64,000 bases of DNA from Frankiales bacterium (GCA_025465155.1 JAODNJ010000212.1:62001-126000), one strand, 5' to 3'; numbered from the stretch's first letter, positions 1-8,273 are shown. Numbers and translations: made by a program. Notes: a model not told the origin generated them from the sequence alone.

Positions 1-576
1 CACCGCCGCGAACCGTCCGACCGTGTAGAGCGCGAGGTGTCCCGGCTTGCGCTGCGGGGGACGCTCCTTCATCCCGGTGGCGTTCATCGGGCCGCCGAAC
101 GCCTCCAGCACGATCGATGTGGCCTCGTGGTCACGGTAGGGCCCGGTCTGCCCGAAGTTGCTGATGCGTGTAACCGAGACGCGCGGGTTGACCTCCTGCA
201 GCTCGCTGGGTCCGAGCCCGTGCCGCTCGAGCGACCTCGGGCGGAAGGACTCGACCACGAGGTCGGCCGACGCCGTGAGATCGAGCAGCACCTCGCGGCC
301 CGCGGAGTTCTCGAAGTCGAGTGCGATCGATCGCTTGTTGGTATTGAGGTGGAGGAACAGCGCGCTGCGTTCGGGGTCGATGACGTCGTCCGGGAACGGC
401 CCCTCCCACCGGGTGAGACTGCCCGTGCCCGGGCGTTCCACCTTGATGACCTCGGCACCGAAGTCGGCGAAGATCTTGGTGCAGAACTCGCCGGCCACCG
501 TGCGCGTCAGGTCGATGACTCGGATGCCGGAGAGCACCTGTCGAGGGAGCACGGGATCGGAGGCGGTCTCCGTCAT
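1..576 (-). CDS. CaiB/BaiF family (class III) CoA-transferase, 3' part cut by window edge
   Basis: An open frame of 192 codons runs from ATG at 576 off the left edge. Near the N-terminus it reads GIRVIDLTRTVAGEFC, then FADFGAEVIKVERPGTG and LNTNKRSIALDF, which are the typical class III CoA-transferase signatures; the family moves CoA between acids or racemises 2-methylacyl-CoAs in the cytosol. The start overlaps the stop of the upstream acyl-CoA dehydrogenase (ATGA), so the two are translationally coupled and the enzyme probably activates the acid that the dehydrogenases oxidise. In the region where the family usually has a catalytic Asp four residues before Gln-Ala, I read T-S-I-V-L-E-A, with no obvious Asp; this needs an alignment and may mean a heteromeric or divergent member. 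Confidence 0.88.
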   Translation of the reverse strand, partial: MTETASDPVLPRQVLSGIRVIDLTRTVAGEFCTKIFADFGAEVIKVERPGTGSLTRWEGPFPDDVIDPERSALFLHLNTNKRSIALDFENSAGREVLLDLTASADLVVESFRPRSLERHGLGPSELQEVNPRVSVTRISNFGQTGPYRDHEATSIVLEAFGGPMNATGMKERPPQRKPGHLALYTVGRFAAV

Positions 577-1718
577 GCGGTCGCTCCCAACCCGAGGGCA
601 CCGGCAAGTCGGCGCATCTGCACGTCGACCGCGCCCCCGGTCAGCTCCGTCACCTTCGCCCGCTCCGACCACAGGTGGAGGTCGGTCTCCCGCAGATAGC
701 CCATGCCCCCGTGGAGCTGGTGTGCGGTCAAGGTGGCCCGCTTGTACGCCTCGTTGCAGCAGGCCTTCGCGATCACGGTGAACCGCTCGGCCAGCTCGCC
801 CTCGGCCAACCACCACAGCGCCTGGTAGGTCGCCAGGCGCGCTCCGTCGACGCCGATGCGCACGTCCGCGACCTGGTGCTGGACCGCCTGGAAGCCCCCG
901 ATGGGGCGGCCAAACTGGTGGCGGGTGCGGACGTAGTCGAGCGTCCGCTCGAGCACCGCCTGCGCGCCGCCCACCATCTCGGCGCAGCGAAGGGCGAGGT
1001 CGGCGTTGCGCAGCCAATGCACCGAGCCGGCCTCCGCCGAGCCGGCGTCGTGCCGACTGATCACGGCGTCGTCGGTGACGGCCACGTCCCGGAGATCGAC
1101 GGTGAACTGGCTGTCCCGGCCGAAGGTCATCACCCGGCTCGACGTCACACCCTCGGCGGGTAGGCGAAGCAGCACGATCACCGTCTGCTCAGGCCTGGTG
1201 GGCTCCGAGGTTTGCGCCGCCACCAGGAGGTAGTCGGAGGCCTCGACGTTCGGAACGAAGCCCAGCCGGCCGCTCAGCCGCCACCGGCCCGCGGCGTAGC
1301 GAGCCTGTACGGCCGGCCGGTCGAGCTCGCCATCGGGATGCCACAGGGCCGACGTGCCCCGGAGCTGGCCCTGGGCGATCCGACCGATGAGGTCCTTGCG
1401 AACGTCGTCGTCGGCCAGTCGGTCGACGGCCAAGCCGAAAGCCATCGTGCTGTAGACGTCGGTCGGGCAGAGCACACGTCCGGCCTCTTGGTAGGCGAGG
1501 CCGAGGTCCAAGAGCGACCCGCCCTCGCCGCCGACCTCGCCGTCGAACGGGAGACCGAGGAATCCGACCCTCACCAAGGCCGACCAGAGCTGAGGCGGAA
1601 CGGGCGCCGGATCGGGGTTGCGCAACGAGCGCACGAGCTCGACCGTGCACTCGCGCTCCAAGAGCTGGCGCAGACTGTGCTGGTACTCGATCTGCGGGGA
1701 CGTGAGCGTGAGCTTCAT
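573..1718 (-). CDS. acyl-CoA dehydrogenase, second subunit of a heteromeric pair
   Basis: 381 residues. The longer frame upstream is a shadow: ATG at 1718 is preceded by GAGGA at good spacing and the protein then begins MKLTLTSPQIEY, as in FadE-type proteins. The C-terminal half has RTRHQFGRPIGGFQAVQH and HQLHGGMGYLRETDLHLW, the flavin and dimer region of the family. I see no Glu-Gly-Thr catalytic-base motif. In actinobacterial steroid and terpenoid pathways such proteins form alpha2beta2 enzymes with a neighbouring acyl-CoA dehydrogenase gene, here 1742-2920, which lies 23 bases upstream. Substrate is unknown; a bulky or alpha-branched acyl-CoA is likely from the family. Confidence 0.9.
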   Translation of the reverse strand: MKLTLTSPQIEYQHSLRQLLERECTVELVRSLRNPDPAPVPPQLWSALVRVGFLGLPFDGEVGGEGGSLLDLGLAYQEAGRVLCPTDVYSTMAFGLAVDRLADDDVRKDLIGRIAQGQLRGTSALWHPDGELDRPAVQARYAAGRWRLSGRLGFVPNVEASDYLLVAAQTSEPTRPEQTVIVLLRLPAEGVTSSRVMTFGRDSQFTVDLRDVAVTDDAVISRHDAGSAEAGSVHWLRNADLALRCAEMVGGAQAVLERTLDYVRTRHQFGRPIGGFQAVQHQVADVRIGVDGARLATYQALWWLAEGELAERFTVIAKACCNEAYKRATLTAHQLHGGMGYLRETDLHLWSERAKVTELTGGAVDVQMRRLAGALGLGATA

Positions 1719-1741
1719 CGAGTCGGTGTCCTCTTCCGGAA

Positions 1742-2920
1742 TCAGCGATCGTGCCGAGGGAGGCCTTGACCACGCTGGGCGATCACGTCGCGAAGCACCT
1801 CGTTGGCCCCGGCCCCGAACCGCATGAGGGGCGCCTCGCGATAGAGCCGTTCGATTCGACCGCGCAGGGGGGCTTCGCGGTCGTGCCAGTCGAGCTGGCC
1901 GTACATGCCGAGCAACTGGGTTCCCCAGTCGGCCACTCGCTGGCGGAGTTCCGACTGGAAGATCTTCGCCTCCGTGGCCGGAATGGTCGGCACCTGGCCG
2001 TCCTCGATCAGCGACGCCGACTCGAGGTTGAGGAGCCGGGCGACCTCGACGTCGGCGTCGAGCGCGGCGAGCCGGTGCCGTACCTCTGCTCGGTCGGCGA
2101 GCCGCACGCCATCGAGCAGATGGGTGGAGCAGAAAGCCATGAGATCGTCGAGGATGACCCGCAACTGCATCGCGCTCGCCAGCGCTCCGCGCTCCAGGTC
2201 CAGGGCGCCGGTGATGTACGACCAGCCCCGGTTGACCTCGCCGATGAGATTGCGGGCCGGAACCCGGACATCGGCGAAGTAGGTGAGATTGGTCCGAAGG
2301 TCGGACCATGCCACCAGCGGTTGGATCTCGATGCCCGGGCTGTCGATCGGCACCATGATCACAGAGATGCCCTTGTGTTTCGGTGCGGCTGGGTCCGTGC
2401 GGACGCACAGCCACTCATGGGTGGCGATGTGGGCGATACTGTTCCAGATCTTGGCGCCGTTAATGACCCACTCATCACCATCGAGCTCCGCGCGGGTCGA
2501 GAGGCTGGCGACGTCGGTGCCGGCGTCGGGCTCCGAATAGCCGACGGCGCAGGTGATCTCGCCGCGCGCGATCCCGGGCAACCAATCGGCCTTGTTCGCC
2601 TCGGTGCCGTGCCGCATGATCATCGGCGCCACCGAGGTCGCCGTCAGGTCTGGGCCCGGCACTCCGCGGGCAGTGAACTCATCGATCAGCATCTGCTGCT
2701 CGACGGCGGTGAGGCCCAGCCCGCCGTATTCGACCGGCCAGTTGAGGCCGTACCACCCGCGGTCCCCCACCGCCTTACGGAACCGGGTGACCAGCGGACC
2801 GCGGACGTCGGAGCCGCCGTGTCGGATCTCCTCGAGCAGCTCATCGCTGACCTCACGGTCGAGGAACGTCCGCAGCTCATCGCGCCAGGCCAGCTGCTTG
2901 TCGGTGTAGTCGAATCTCAT
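1742..2920 (-). CDS. acyl-CoA dehydrogenase, first subunit of a heteromeric pair
   Basis: 392 residues, first gene of the minus-strand operon that continues with a second acyl-CoA dehydrogenase and a CoA-transferase. It has GYSEPDAGTDVASL and INGAKIWNSIAH (FAD/substrate loop) and ends with FGAGANEVLRDVI, where ordinary acyl-CoA dehydrogenases have EGTNEI; the Gly-Ala-Gly-Ala-Asn form is typical of the heterotetrameric FadE class. The enzyme would introduce an alpha,beta double bond into an acyl-CoA and hand electrons to ETF. The promoter region upstream carries a 21-bp dyad (2961-2981) that recurs before the mutase operon. Confidence 0.92.
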   Translation of the reverse strand: MRFDYTDKQLAWRDELRTFLDREVSDELLEEIRHGGSDVRGPLVTRFRKAVGDRGWYGLNWPVEYGGLGLTAVEQQMLIDEFTARGVPGPDLTATSVAPMIMRHGTEANKADWLPGIARGEITCAVGYSEPDAGTDVASLSTRAELDGDEWVINGAKIWNSIAHIATHEWLCVRTDPAAPKHKGISVIMVPIDSPGIEIQPLVAWSDLRTNLTYFADVRVPARNLIGEVNRGWSYITGALDLERGALASAMQLRVILDDLMAFCSTHLLDGVRLADRAEVRHRLAALDADVEVARLLNLESASLIEDGQVPTIPATEAKIFQSELRQRVADWGTQLLGMYGQLDWHDREAPLRGRIERLYREAPLMRFGAGANEVLRDVIAQRGQGLPRHDR

Positions 2921-2960
2921 CGGGTCCGTTCACTACCAGGCGGTCGTGCACACCGAGTGG

Positions 2961-2981
2961 GTGTGGAATGGGCTTCCACAC
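2961..2981. promoter_or_regulatory. dyad operator, copy 1 (shared with 6611-6631)
   Basis: GTGTGGAA, five bases, TTCCACAC: a perfect 8-bp inverted repeat in the promoter region of the acyl-CoA dehydrogenase operon. A closely matching copy lies at 6611-6631 before the mutase operon, and the match continues a few bases to the right (CCATAATGG versus CTATGAAGG). Such a dyad fits a dimeric TetR-type repressor; which regulator binds it is unknown. Confidence 0.6.
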
Positions 2982-3003
2982 CATAATGGGAGAATGAGGC
3001 GGG

Positions 3004-3932
3004 GTGCCAGGGGTCACACCGACCCCTGAGCCGAGGCGACTCCGGGCCGGCCGACCACCCCGACGACCTCCAGAACGCCGAGGCGCCTCCGTGGTTCACC
3101 GCCGCCCTGGCGTCGACGCCGGTGCGGGGCAGCCTCGAGGTCGACGGCAGCCGCATCGCGTACCGGAGCTGGGAGGAGCCGCGTACACACAGCATCGCAC
3201 TCCTCCACGGCGGGGCCGCACATGCCGGCTGGTGGGACCACATCGCTCCACTGCTCACCCCCTACGGGCGAGTCGTGGCGCTCGACCTTTCCGGCCACGG
3301 CGACCTCGACTGGCGCGAGCAGTACGCCATCGACACCTGGGCACGCGAGGCCCTGGCCATCGCCGCGACCACGGGAGCCGCGCGCCCGACCATCATCGGC
3401 CACAGCTTGGGCGGGTTTCGTCGCCCTGCACGCCGCGACGGCCTACAGCGAGTACCTCACGGGTGCGATCATCGTCGTCTCGCCGCTGCGAGCGGCGACA
3501 CGCGAGGACGACACCACCCGGCACGCGCGCGCCAGCCGCGAGTCTCGCCTCTGCGCCAGCGAGGCCGAGGCGATCGCCCGGTTCCGGCCGCTGCCCGACC
3601 AGCCGTCACTCCCCACGTCCGCCGTCACGTCGCAACCGACTCCGTCACCGAGTCGGCCGACGGGTGGCGATGGAAGTTCGACCGGCGTATATACGACCGC
3701 CCCCGCTTCAGGCCGACTACGTCGGATCGGTCAGCTGCCGAATGGCTGTGCTTCGGGGCGAGCACGGAATGTCCCGGGCTCCCGAGTGCGCAGCGCTCTC
3801 CGCGCGTTCCGGCAGCTTCCGATCATCGAGATCCCCGACGCCGGCCACCACATCATGCTCGACCAGCCGCTGGCTCTCGCCACGGCCCTTTGGGCGCTCC
3901 TCGCGATCTGGACGCCGCTCGTCCCCAGCTGA
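3004..3932 (+). pseudogene. alpha/beta hydrolase with several frameshifts
   Basis: Pieces of one alpha/beta hydrolase occur in three reading frames in order. In the 3122 frame I read APPWFTAALA, VDGSRIAY, LLHGG and the nucleophile elbow GHSLGGF (about 3400-3420); the next frame continues FVALHAATAYSEYLTGAI and EAIARFRPLPDQPSLP (to about 3610); the first frame returns with VTESADGWRWKFDRRIYD; a third frame gives YVGSVSCRMAVLRGEHG (about 3715-3765); and the last part, IIEIPDAGHHIMLDQP with the catalytic His, is again in the 3222 frame. At least four shifts are needed, so this is a decayed gene or badly called sequence. The hydrolase at the right end of the window shares IARFRP, GWSWKFD-like and MLDQPLALVT motifs. 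No clear start codon is visible; the left limit is approximate. Confidence 0.75.
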
Positions 3933-3958
3933 CGAACGTAGACTCCAATCAACATTAG

Positions 3959-3975
3959 ATGTATGCAGTACACAT
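3959..3975. promoter_or_regulatory. imperfect dyad over the MarR start codon
   Basis: ATGTATGCAGTACACAT is an imperfect palindrome (ATGT...ACAT arms) that begins at the proposed ATG of the MarR gene and ends one base inside the next in-frame ATG. It is placed where an autoregulatory MarR operator would be. Nothing else supports it. Confidence 0.35.
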
Positions 3976-4450
3976 GCGAGAGCAGGAGGTAACCTTCCGC
4001 CAGCTGGACGATCTACTCGCCCGGGTCCGGGTCACCCAGCAGCGCCCCTGGTATCGGGCCCGCCTCCTCGGCACCGACAGCGTCGGCTCGCCGGCGGAGC
4101 TGCGCGTCCTCCGAGCCGTTGAGACCAGGAGCGTCGGAGGCGGCCAGCCCGCCATCCGCGAGGTGGCCGAGGAGCTCGCCCTCGAGCACTCGTCGGCGAG
4201 CCGGGCCGTCGATGCCGTGGTGCGCAAGGGACTGGTCGCCAAATCCCCAGCCGTCCACGACTCGCGCCGGGCGATCCTGAGCCTCACCGACGCCGGGCGA
4301 CGTGCGCTCGCCGTCACCACGCAACGACGCATGACCCTCTTCGTCGAGGCGACCCGGGGCTGGGACCCCGACGACGTCGCCCGACTCACCGGGCTGCTGG
4401 GCCGACTCGCCGACGACCTCGACAGCCTGGAGCCCGACCATGGCGATTGA
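3959..4450 (+). CDS. MarR family transcriptional regulator
   Basis: 163 residues. The winged helix-turn-helix is clear: SPAELRVLRAV, then AIREVAEELALEHSSASRAVDAVVRKGLVAK (recognition helix) and DSRRAILSLTDAGRRAL (wing, with the typical D-x-R motif). MarR proteins repress neighbouring genes and let go on binding a small aromatic or lipophilic ligand. The stop overlaps the start of the MFS exporter by 11 bases, so this is a regulator-exporter pair. The start is uncertain: ATG 3959 and ATG 3974 are both in frame, and a strong AGGAGGT lies just downstream at 3984-3990 with no usable start at the right distance. Confidence 0.9.
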   Translation: MYAVHMREQEVTFRQLDDLLARVRVTQQRPWYRARLLGTDSVGSPAELRVLRAVETRSVGGGQPAIREVAEELALEHSSASRAVDAVVRKGLVAKSPAVHDSRRAILSLTDAGRRALAVTTQRRMTLFVEATRGWDPDDVARLTGLLGRLADDLDSLEPDHGD

Positions 4451-5693
4451 GGCCGGCCTGCGGGCTCCCCGCACCACCGTCCAGCTCCTCGTCGACCCCG
4501 CCTTCGGTGGCCTGTTCTGGGGCAAGATCTGCTCGGTCGTGGGCGTCTGGATCCACAGCGTGGTGGCCGCCGTCCTCACCTACGACGTCACCCACTCGGC
4601 GGCGGCGGTGGGCCTGGTGGGCGTGGCGCAGTACGGGCCACAGCTGGCCTTCGCCCCTCTCAGCGGAGCGCTGACCGACCGTGGCTACGTTCGCTCGCAG
4701 CTCATCACCGGCCGCCTGCTGTGCACGATCGGCTCCGGCGCGCTCGCGGTCTGGCTCATCGTCTTCGGTGCCGACTCCGGCTGGACGACGGCCTGGGCCG
4801 TGCTGGTCGCCTCACTGGTCGTCGGCCTTGGCTTCGTCGCGGGCGGACCCGCCCAGCAGTCCGTGGTTCCCCAGCTCGTCGAGCCGGAGGAGCTCCCGAC
4901 CGCGATGGTTCTCAACACGGCGCCGAACGTCCTCGGCCGCAACGGCGGCCCGATCCTCGGCGCGCTGGTGCTCGCCGCGTGGGGCTCGGCCGCGGCCTTC
5001 GCCGTGGCCGCGGTGACACATCTTGTCTTCACCGCGATCCTGACCGTGATCAAGCTGCCAAAGCAGGCCCGACTCACGCGGCGACCCGAGCACTCCTTCA
5101 CCCATGCGCTGCGCCATGTCGTCCGAGACCGTCCACTGCTACTGCTGCTCATCGCAGGCACCGCATCGGCGGTGGGGTCCGAGCCGACGATCACCCTGAT
5201 GCCCGCGATCGCCGACCAGCTCCACGGCAGCGACCACATCTTCACGATCCTGAGCATCGCCTTCGGTGGCGGATCGACGGTCGCGTTCGCTTCTACTGCC
5301 GTCGTCGCTCGACGCACCTCGCAGAGCCTCGTCGTGGCCGCCGGCCTCGTACTGCTCACCGCCGGCTCCCTGCTGGCCACGGTGACCGTATCGCTGGTCA
5401 CCGACAGCGTTGCGTTCGCAGCCGTCGGGTGGGGCTTCGGCTGGACGATGACGGCCACGACGACGCTGATCCAGCAACGCACTCCTCACCATCTGCGCGG
5501 CCGCGTCATGGCGATGTGGCTCATCGGCTTCGTCGGAGGACGCCCCTTGGCGTCGGCGCTCGTGGGCTCGCTGGCCGACGTCGGCTCGGTGGCGCTGGCG
5601 TTCGGCGTCCTGACGATCCTGATGGGCGCCGTGGTGTTCGCGTGCCGCCCCGGCCGGGTCGGAGCGGTCCCCGAGCAGGCCACGCTTCCCTGA
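4440..5693 (+). CDS. MFS transporter (EntS-like exporter)
   Basis: 417 residues with about twelve hydrophobic segments. The first cytoplasmic loop carries the MFS signature in the form FAPLSGALTDRGYVRSQL, and the mid-loop has a second, HHLRGRVMAMW. The arrangement resembles the MFS_3 group (enterobactin exporter EntS and macrolide exporters), which expel small lipophilic compounds with protons. It overlaps the MarR gene and is probably controlled by it. A role in exporting a toxic pathway intermediate or the substrate itself is inferred from context only. Confidence 0.88.
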   Translation: MAIEAGLRAPRTTVQLLVDPAFGGLFWGKICSVVGVWIHSVVAAVLTYDVTHSAAAVGLVGVAQYGPQLAFAPLSGALTDRGYVRSQLITGRLLCTIGSGALAVWLIVFGADSGWTTAWAVLVASLVVGLGFVAGGPAQQSVVPQLVEPEELPTAMVLNTAPNVLGRNGGPILGALVLAAWGSAAAFAVAAVTHLVFTAILTVIKLPKQARLTRRPEHSFTHALRHVVRDRPLLLLLIAGTASAVGSEPTITLMPAIADQLHGSDHIFTILSIAFGGGSTVAFASTAVVARRTSQSLVVAAGLVLLTAGSLLATVTVSLVTDSVAFAAVGWGFGWTMTATTTLIQQRTPHHLRGRVMAMWLIGFVGGRPLASALVGSLADVGSVALAFGVLTILMGAVVFACRPGRVGAVPEQATLP

Positions 5694-5761
5694 CCCGACT
5701 CAAGGCCGATCTCCCCACTTATCGTTATGCGGAAGCCAAGTCCACCATGCGAGGAGCAGAC

Positions 5762-6544
5762 GTGACGGAGTTCGAGCAGTACAAGGACAGCTACAAGTCC
5801 ATCAGGATGGAGCGACGCGACGGCATCCTCCAGATGACGTTCCACTCCGAGGGCGGACCGCTCATCTGGGGCCACGTCGGCGGCCCGCACGCTGAGTTCG
5901 CGCATGCCTTCGGCGACGTGGCGCGCGACCCCGGGAACCAGGTCGTCATCATGACGGGCACCGGCGACATCTTCTCCGGCCCGCCCGCAGACAAGACGAC
6001 GTTCCCCAGGGGCGACGCCGACAACTGGGAGATCATCCGCTTCAACGGCATGCAGCTCACGACGAATCTGCTCGAGATTCCCGCCCCCGTCATCAGCTGC
6101 ATCAATGGGCCCGCCTATCGGCACGCGGAAATCCCGTTGCTGGCCGACATCGTGCTGGCCTCGGACGACACTGTGGTGCAGGACAGTGCCCATTTCCCGA
6201 ACCGCACCGTGCCCGGCGACGGCGTCAACCTCTTCTTCCCGCTGCTGATGGGCTGGACCCGCGGGCGCTACTTCTTGCTGACCGGCCAGACGATCGACGC
6301 CCACGAGATGAAGAACCTCGGCCTCGTCAACGAGGTGCTCCCCCGCGAGGACCTGCTCCCGCGCGCCTGGGAGCATGCGGAAAAGCTGATGGAGCAGAGC
6401 CCGCTGGTCCGGCGGTATACGCGCTTGACGCTCACCATGCCGCTGAAGTCGATGGTGCACCAGTACCTCGGCCACGGCCTCGCGCTCGAGGGCCTGGCGG
6501 CCGTGCACGAGTCGACCGGGCGCGTCGGCTACTCGTGGGAATGA
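5762..6544 (+). CDS. crotonase-fold hydrolase resembling 6-oxocamphor hydrolase (retro-Claisen C-C bond cleavage)
   Basis: 260 residues from GTG 5762, chosen because AGGAG lies six bases upstream; ATG 5747 is in frame but poorly spaced. The protein is a crotonase but closely follows 6-oxocamphor hydrolase (OCH, CamK of Rhodococcus), an enzyme that opens cyclic beta-diketones instead of hydrating enoyl-CoAs. OCH residues known to matter, His45, His122, His145, Asp154 and Glu244, all have counterparts here at about His43 (GPHAEF), His121 (RHAEIP), His144 (AHFPNR), Asp153 (VPGDG) and Glu243 (ALEGLAA). The segments YFLLTGQ and LLPRAWE also match. I compared from memory of the OCH sequence. It sits just before the mutase operon, so the acid it makes may feed the CoA ligase there. 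Confidence 0.82.
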   Translation: MTEFEQYKDSYKSIRMERRDGILQMTFHSEGGPLIWGHVGGPHAEFAHAFGDVARDPGNQVVIMTGTGDIFSGPPADKTTFPRGDADNWEIIRFNGMQLTTNLLEIPAPVISCINGPAYRHAEIPLLADIVLASDDTVVQDSAHFPNRTVPGDGVNLFFPLLMGWTRGRYFLLTGQTIDAHEMKNLGLVNEVLPREDLLPRAWEHAEKLMEQSPLVRRYTRLTLTMPLKSMVHQYLGHGLALEGLAAVHESTGRVGYSWE

Positions 6545-6610
6545 CCGGCCGAACGACCCGTCGAACGACCCGTCGTAATTGACACCACGACCGTCTCAGC
6601 ATAGGTTTTG

Positions 6611-6631
6611 GTATGGAACCGAACTCCACAC
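6611..6631. promoter_or_regulatory. dyad operator, copy 2 (shared with 2961-2981)
   Basis: GTATGGAA, five bases, CTCCACAC, 50 bases before the mutase start. It matches the dyad at 2961-2981 at both arms and beyond, so the mutase operon and the acyl-CoA dehydrogenase operon are probably under one repressor. Confidence 0.58.
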
Positions 6632-6680
6632 TATGAAGGTTCGGTAGACGGGTCGCCGGCTCCGCGATCCGGAGAGCGAG

Positions 6681-8273
6681 ATGACGGTGACTCCTGACGA
6701 CGACTTCGACCCCACGGCGAACACGTCGTCCGGGATTCCCGTCCCCCCGTGGAGCGGCCCCGCCGACGCGAAGCCCGGCACCTACCCCTACACGCGCGGG
6801 ATCGCCGAGGACCTCTACCGCCAGGACACCTGGGTCATGGGGCTGTACTCCGGCTACGCGTCGCCCCGCGAGACGAACCTCCGCATCAAGTCGCTGCTGG
6901 CTGCCGGCCAGAAGGGCTTCTCGATCGCCCTCGACCTGCCCACCCAGAGCGGCCTCGACTCCGACGACTCGAAGGCGCGCGGAGAGGTGGGCCGGGTCGG
7001 CACGCCGATCGACACCGTGCTCGACGTCGAGTCGCTGCTCGACGGCATCGACCTGAGCAACGTGGCTCAGATCCGCACCACCGCCAACGCCATCGGTCCG
7101 CTCGCGGTGGCCTGGCTGGTCGTGCTCGCCGAGCGGCAGGGCGTCGACCCGAACTCGTTCCGTGTCCTCCTGCAGAACGACGTGCTGAAGGAGTACGTCG
7201 CCCGCGGCACCTACATCTTCCCGCCGGCCGCCGGGCTGCGGTTCAGCGTCGACACCGTGGAGTACTGCCGCAAGCAGCTGCCCCACTGGGAGCCGATCGA
7301 GTTCTGCGGCTACCACATCCGGGACTCCGGCTCGAACGCCGTGCAGGAGGTTGGCGTCGCGCTGGGCAACGCGATCGAGTACCTCGACGAGGCCGTCCGG
7401 CGCGGCGTCTCTATCGACGACCTCGCGCCGCACACCTTCATGTTCCTATCGGCCGGTCTCGACATCTTCGAGGAGGTCGCGAAGTTCCGGGCCGCCCGAC
7501 GGCTGTGGTCCTCGCTCATGCGCGAGCGCTACGGCGTCGCGCCGGAGAACTGCGGGCTCAAGATCTTCTCCTACACGCTCGGCAGCCCGCTGACCAGCGC
7601 CGAGCCCCTCAACAACGCCGTGCGCGTGGCGTACGAAGCGCTCTCCGCGGTGCTCGGCGGAGCCCAGACCCTCGCCACCTCGTCGTTCGACGAGGCACTC
7701 GGCCTGCCGTCCGAGGAGGCCGTGCACCTCTCGCTGAGGACGCAACAGATCCTCGCGCACGAGACCGGCGTCCGGCGCTCGACCGACCCGCTCGGTGGCT
7801 CCTACCACGTCGAGGAGCTCACCGACGAGCTCGAACGGCGCATCACCGTGTACGTCGACAACCTGCACAGCATGGGTGGTGCGCTCGCCGCTCTCGAGTC
7901 GGGCTGGTTGAGCCGTGACCTCTCGGATGCGGCCTACAGGATGCAACTCGAGACCGAGCGCGGCGTACGGCCGGTGGTGGGCGTCAACGTCGGCGCCGAC
8001 ACCACGCGCGCGAGGTCGGAGGTCCGCGCGTTCGCGATTCGAGACGAGGGCGAGGGCGAACAGGTCGCTCGCCTCGAGGCGGCGCGCGCGCGACGAGACG
8101 AGCACGCGGTGGCGACGGCGCTTGCGAAGCTGCGGGCGGCCGCGGCATCGGGCGAGAACACCGTGCCGTATGTCATCGACGCGGTGCGGGAGATCGCCAG
8201 CGTGGGAGAGATCTGTGGCGCACTGGCCGAGGTATGGGGACTCGAGGAGGCGGCCGCGTGGCATCTCTCGTGA
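6681..8273 (+). CDS. coenzyme B12-dependent acyl-CoA mutase, large (catalytic) subunit, divergent
   Basis: 530 residues, the length of a mutase catalytic chain without a B12 domain; that domain is encoded apart at 9806-10210. The TIM-barrel family features are present: PYTRG at 36-40, GQKGFSIALDLPTQSGLDSD near 76-95, LQNDVLKEY at 164-172 and GYHIRDSGS at 210-218 with the conserved His212. Methylmalonyl-CoA mutase Tyr89 and Arg207, which hold the substrate carboxylate, appear as Tyr56 (GLYSGY) and Arg175 (YVARGTYIF). However, the normally fixed R-Q before the Tyr is G-L, and the R-T-H-S-Q-T segment is K-I-F-S-Y-T (294-299). It is therefore not a standard methylmalonyl-, isobutyryl- or 2-hydroxyisobutyryl-CoA mutase; the substrate is unknown. 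The CoA ligase gene overlaps its 3' end. Confidence 0.92.
   Translation: MTVTPDDDFDPTANTSSGIPVPPWSGPADAKPGTYPYTRGIAEDLYRQDTWVMGLYSGYASPRETNLRIKSLLAAGQKGFSIALDLPTQSGLDSDDSKARGEVGRVGTPIDTVLDVESLLDGIDLSNVAQIRTTANAIGPLAVAWLVVLAERQGVDPNSFRVLLQNDVLKEYVARGTYIFPPAAGLRFSVDTVEYCRKQLPHWEPIEFCGYHIRDSGSNAVQEVGVALGNAIEYLDEAVRRGVSIDDLAPHTFMFLSAGLDIFEEVAKFRAARRLWSSLMRERYGVAPENCGLKIFSYTLGSPLTSAEPLNNAVRVAYEALSAVLGGAQTLATSSFDEALGLPSEEAVHLSLRTQQILAHETGVRRSTDPLGGSYHVEELTDELERRITVYVDNLHSMGGALAALESGWLSRDLSDAAYRMQLETERGVRPVVGVNVGADTTRARSEVRAFAIRDEGEGEQVARLEAARARRDEHAVATALAKLRAAAASGENTVPYVIDAVREIASVGEICGALAEVWGLEEAAAWHLS

Noticed and set aside
3004-4122. Long plus-strand frame of 372 codons over the hydrolase region and MarR start
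   Set aside because: Most of it is Arg/Pro-rich shadow translation; only one short part (about 3715-3765) matches the hydrolase family.
4721-5761. N-terminal half of a 607-codon frame ahead of the OCH-like gene
   Set aside because: It is the out-of-frame shadow of the MFS gene; the real start is GTG 5762.
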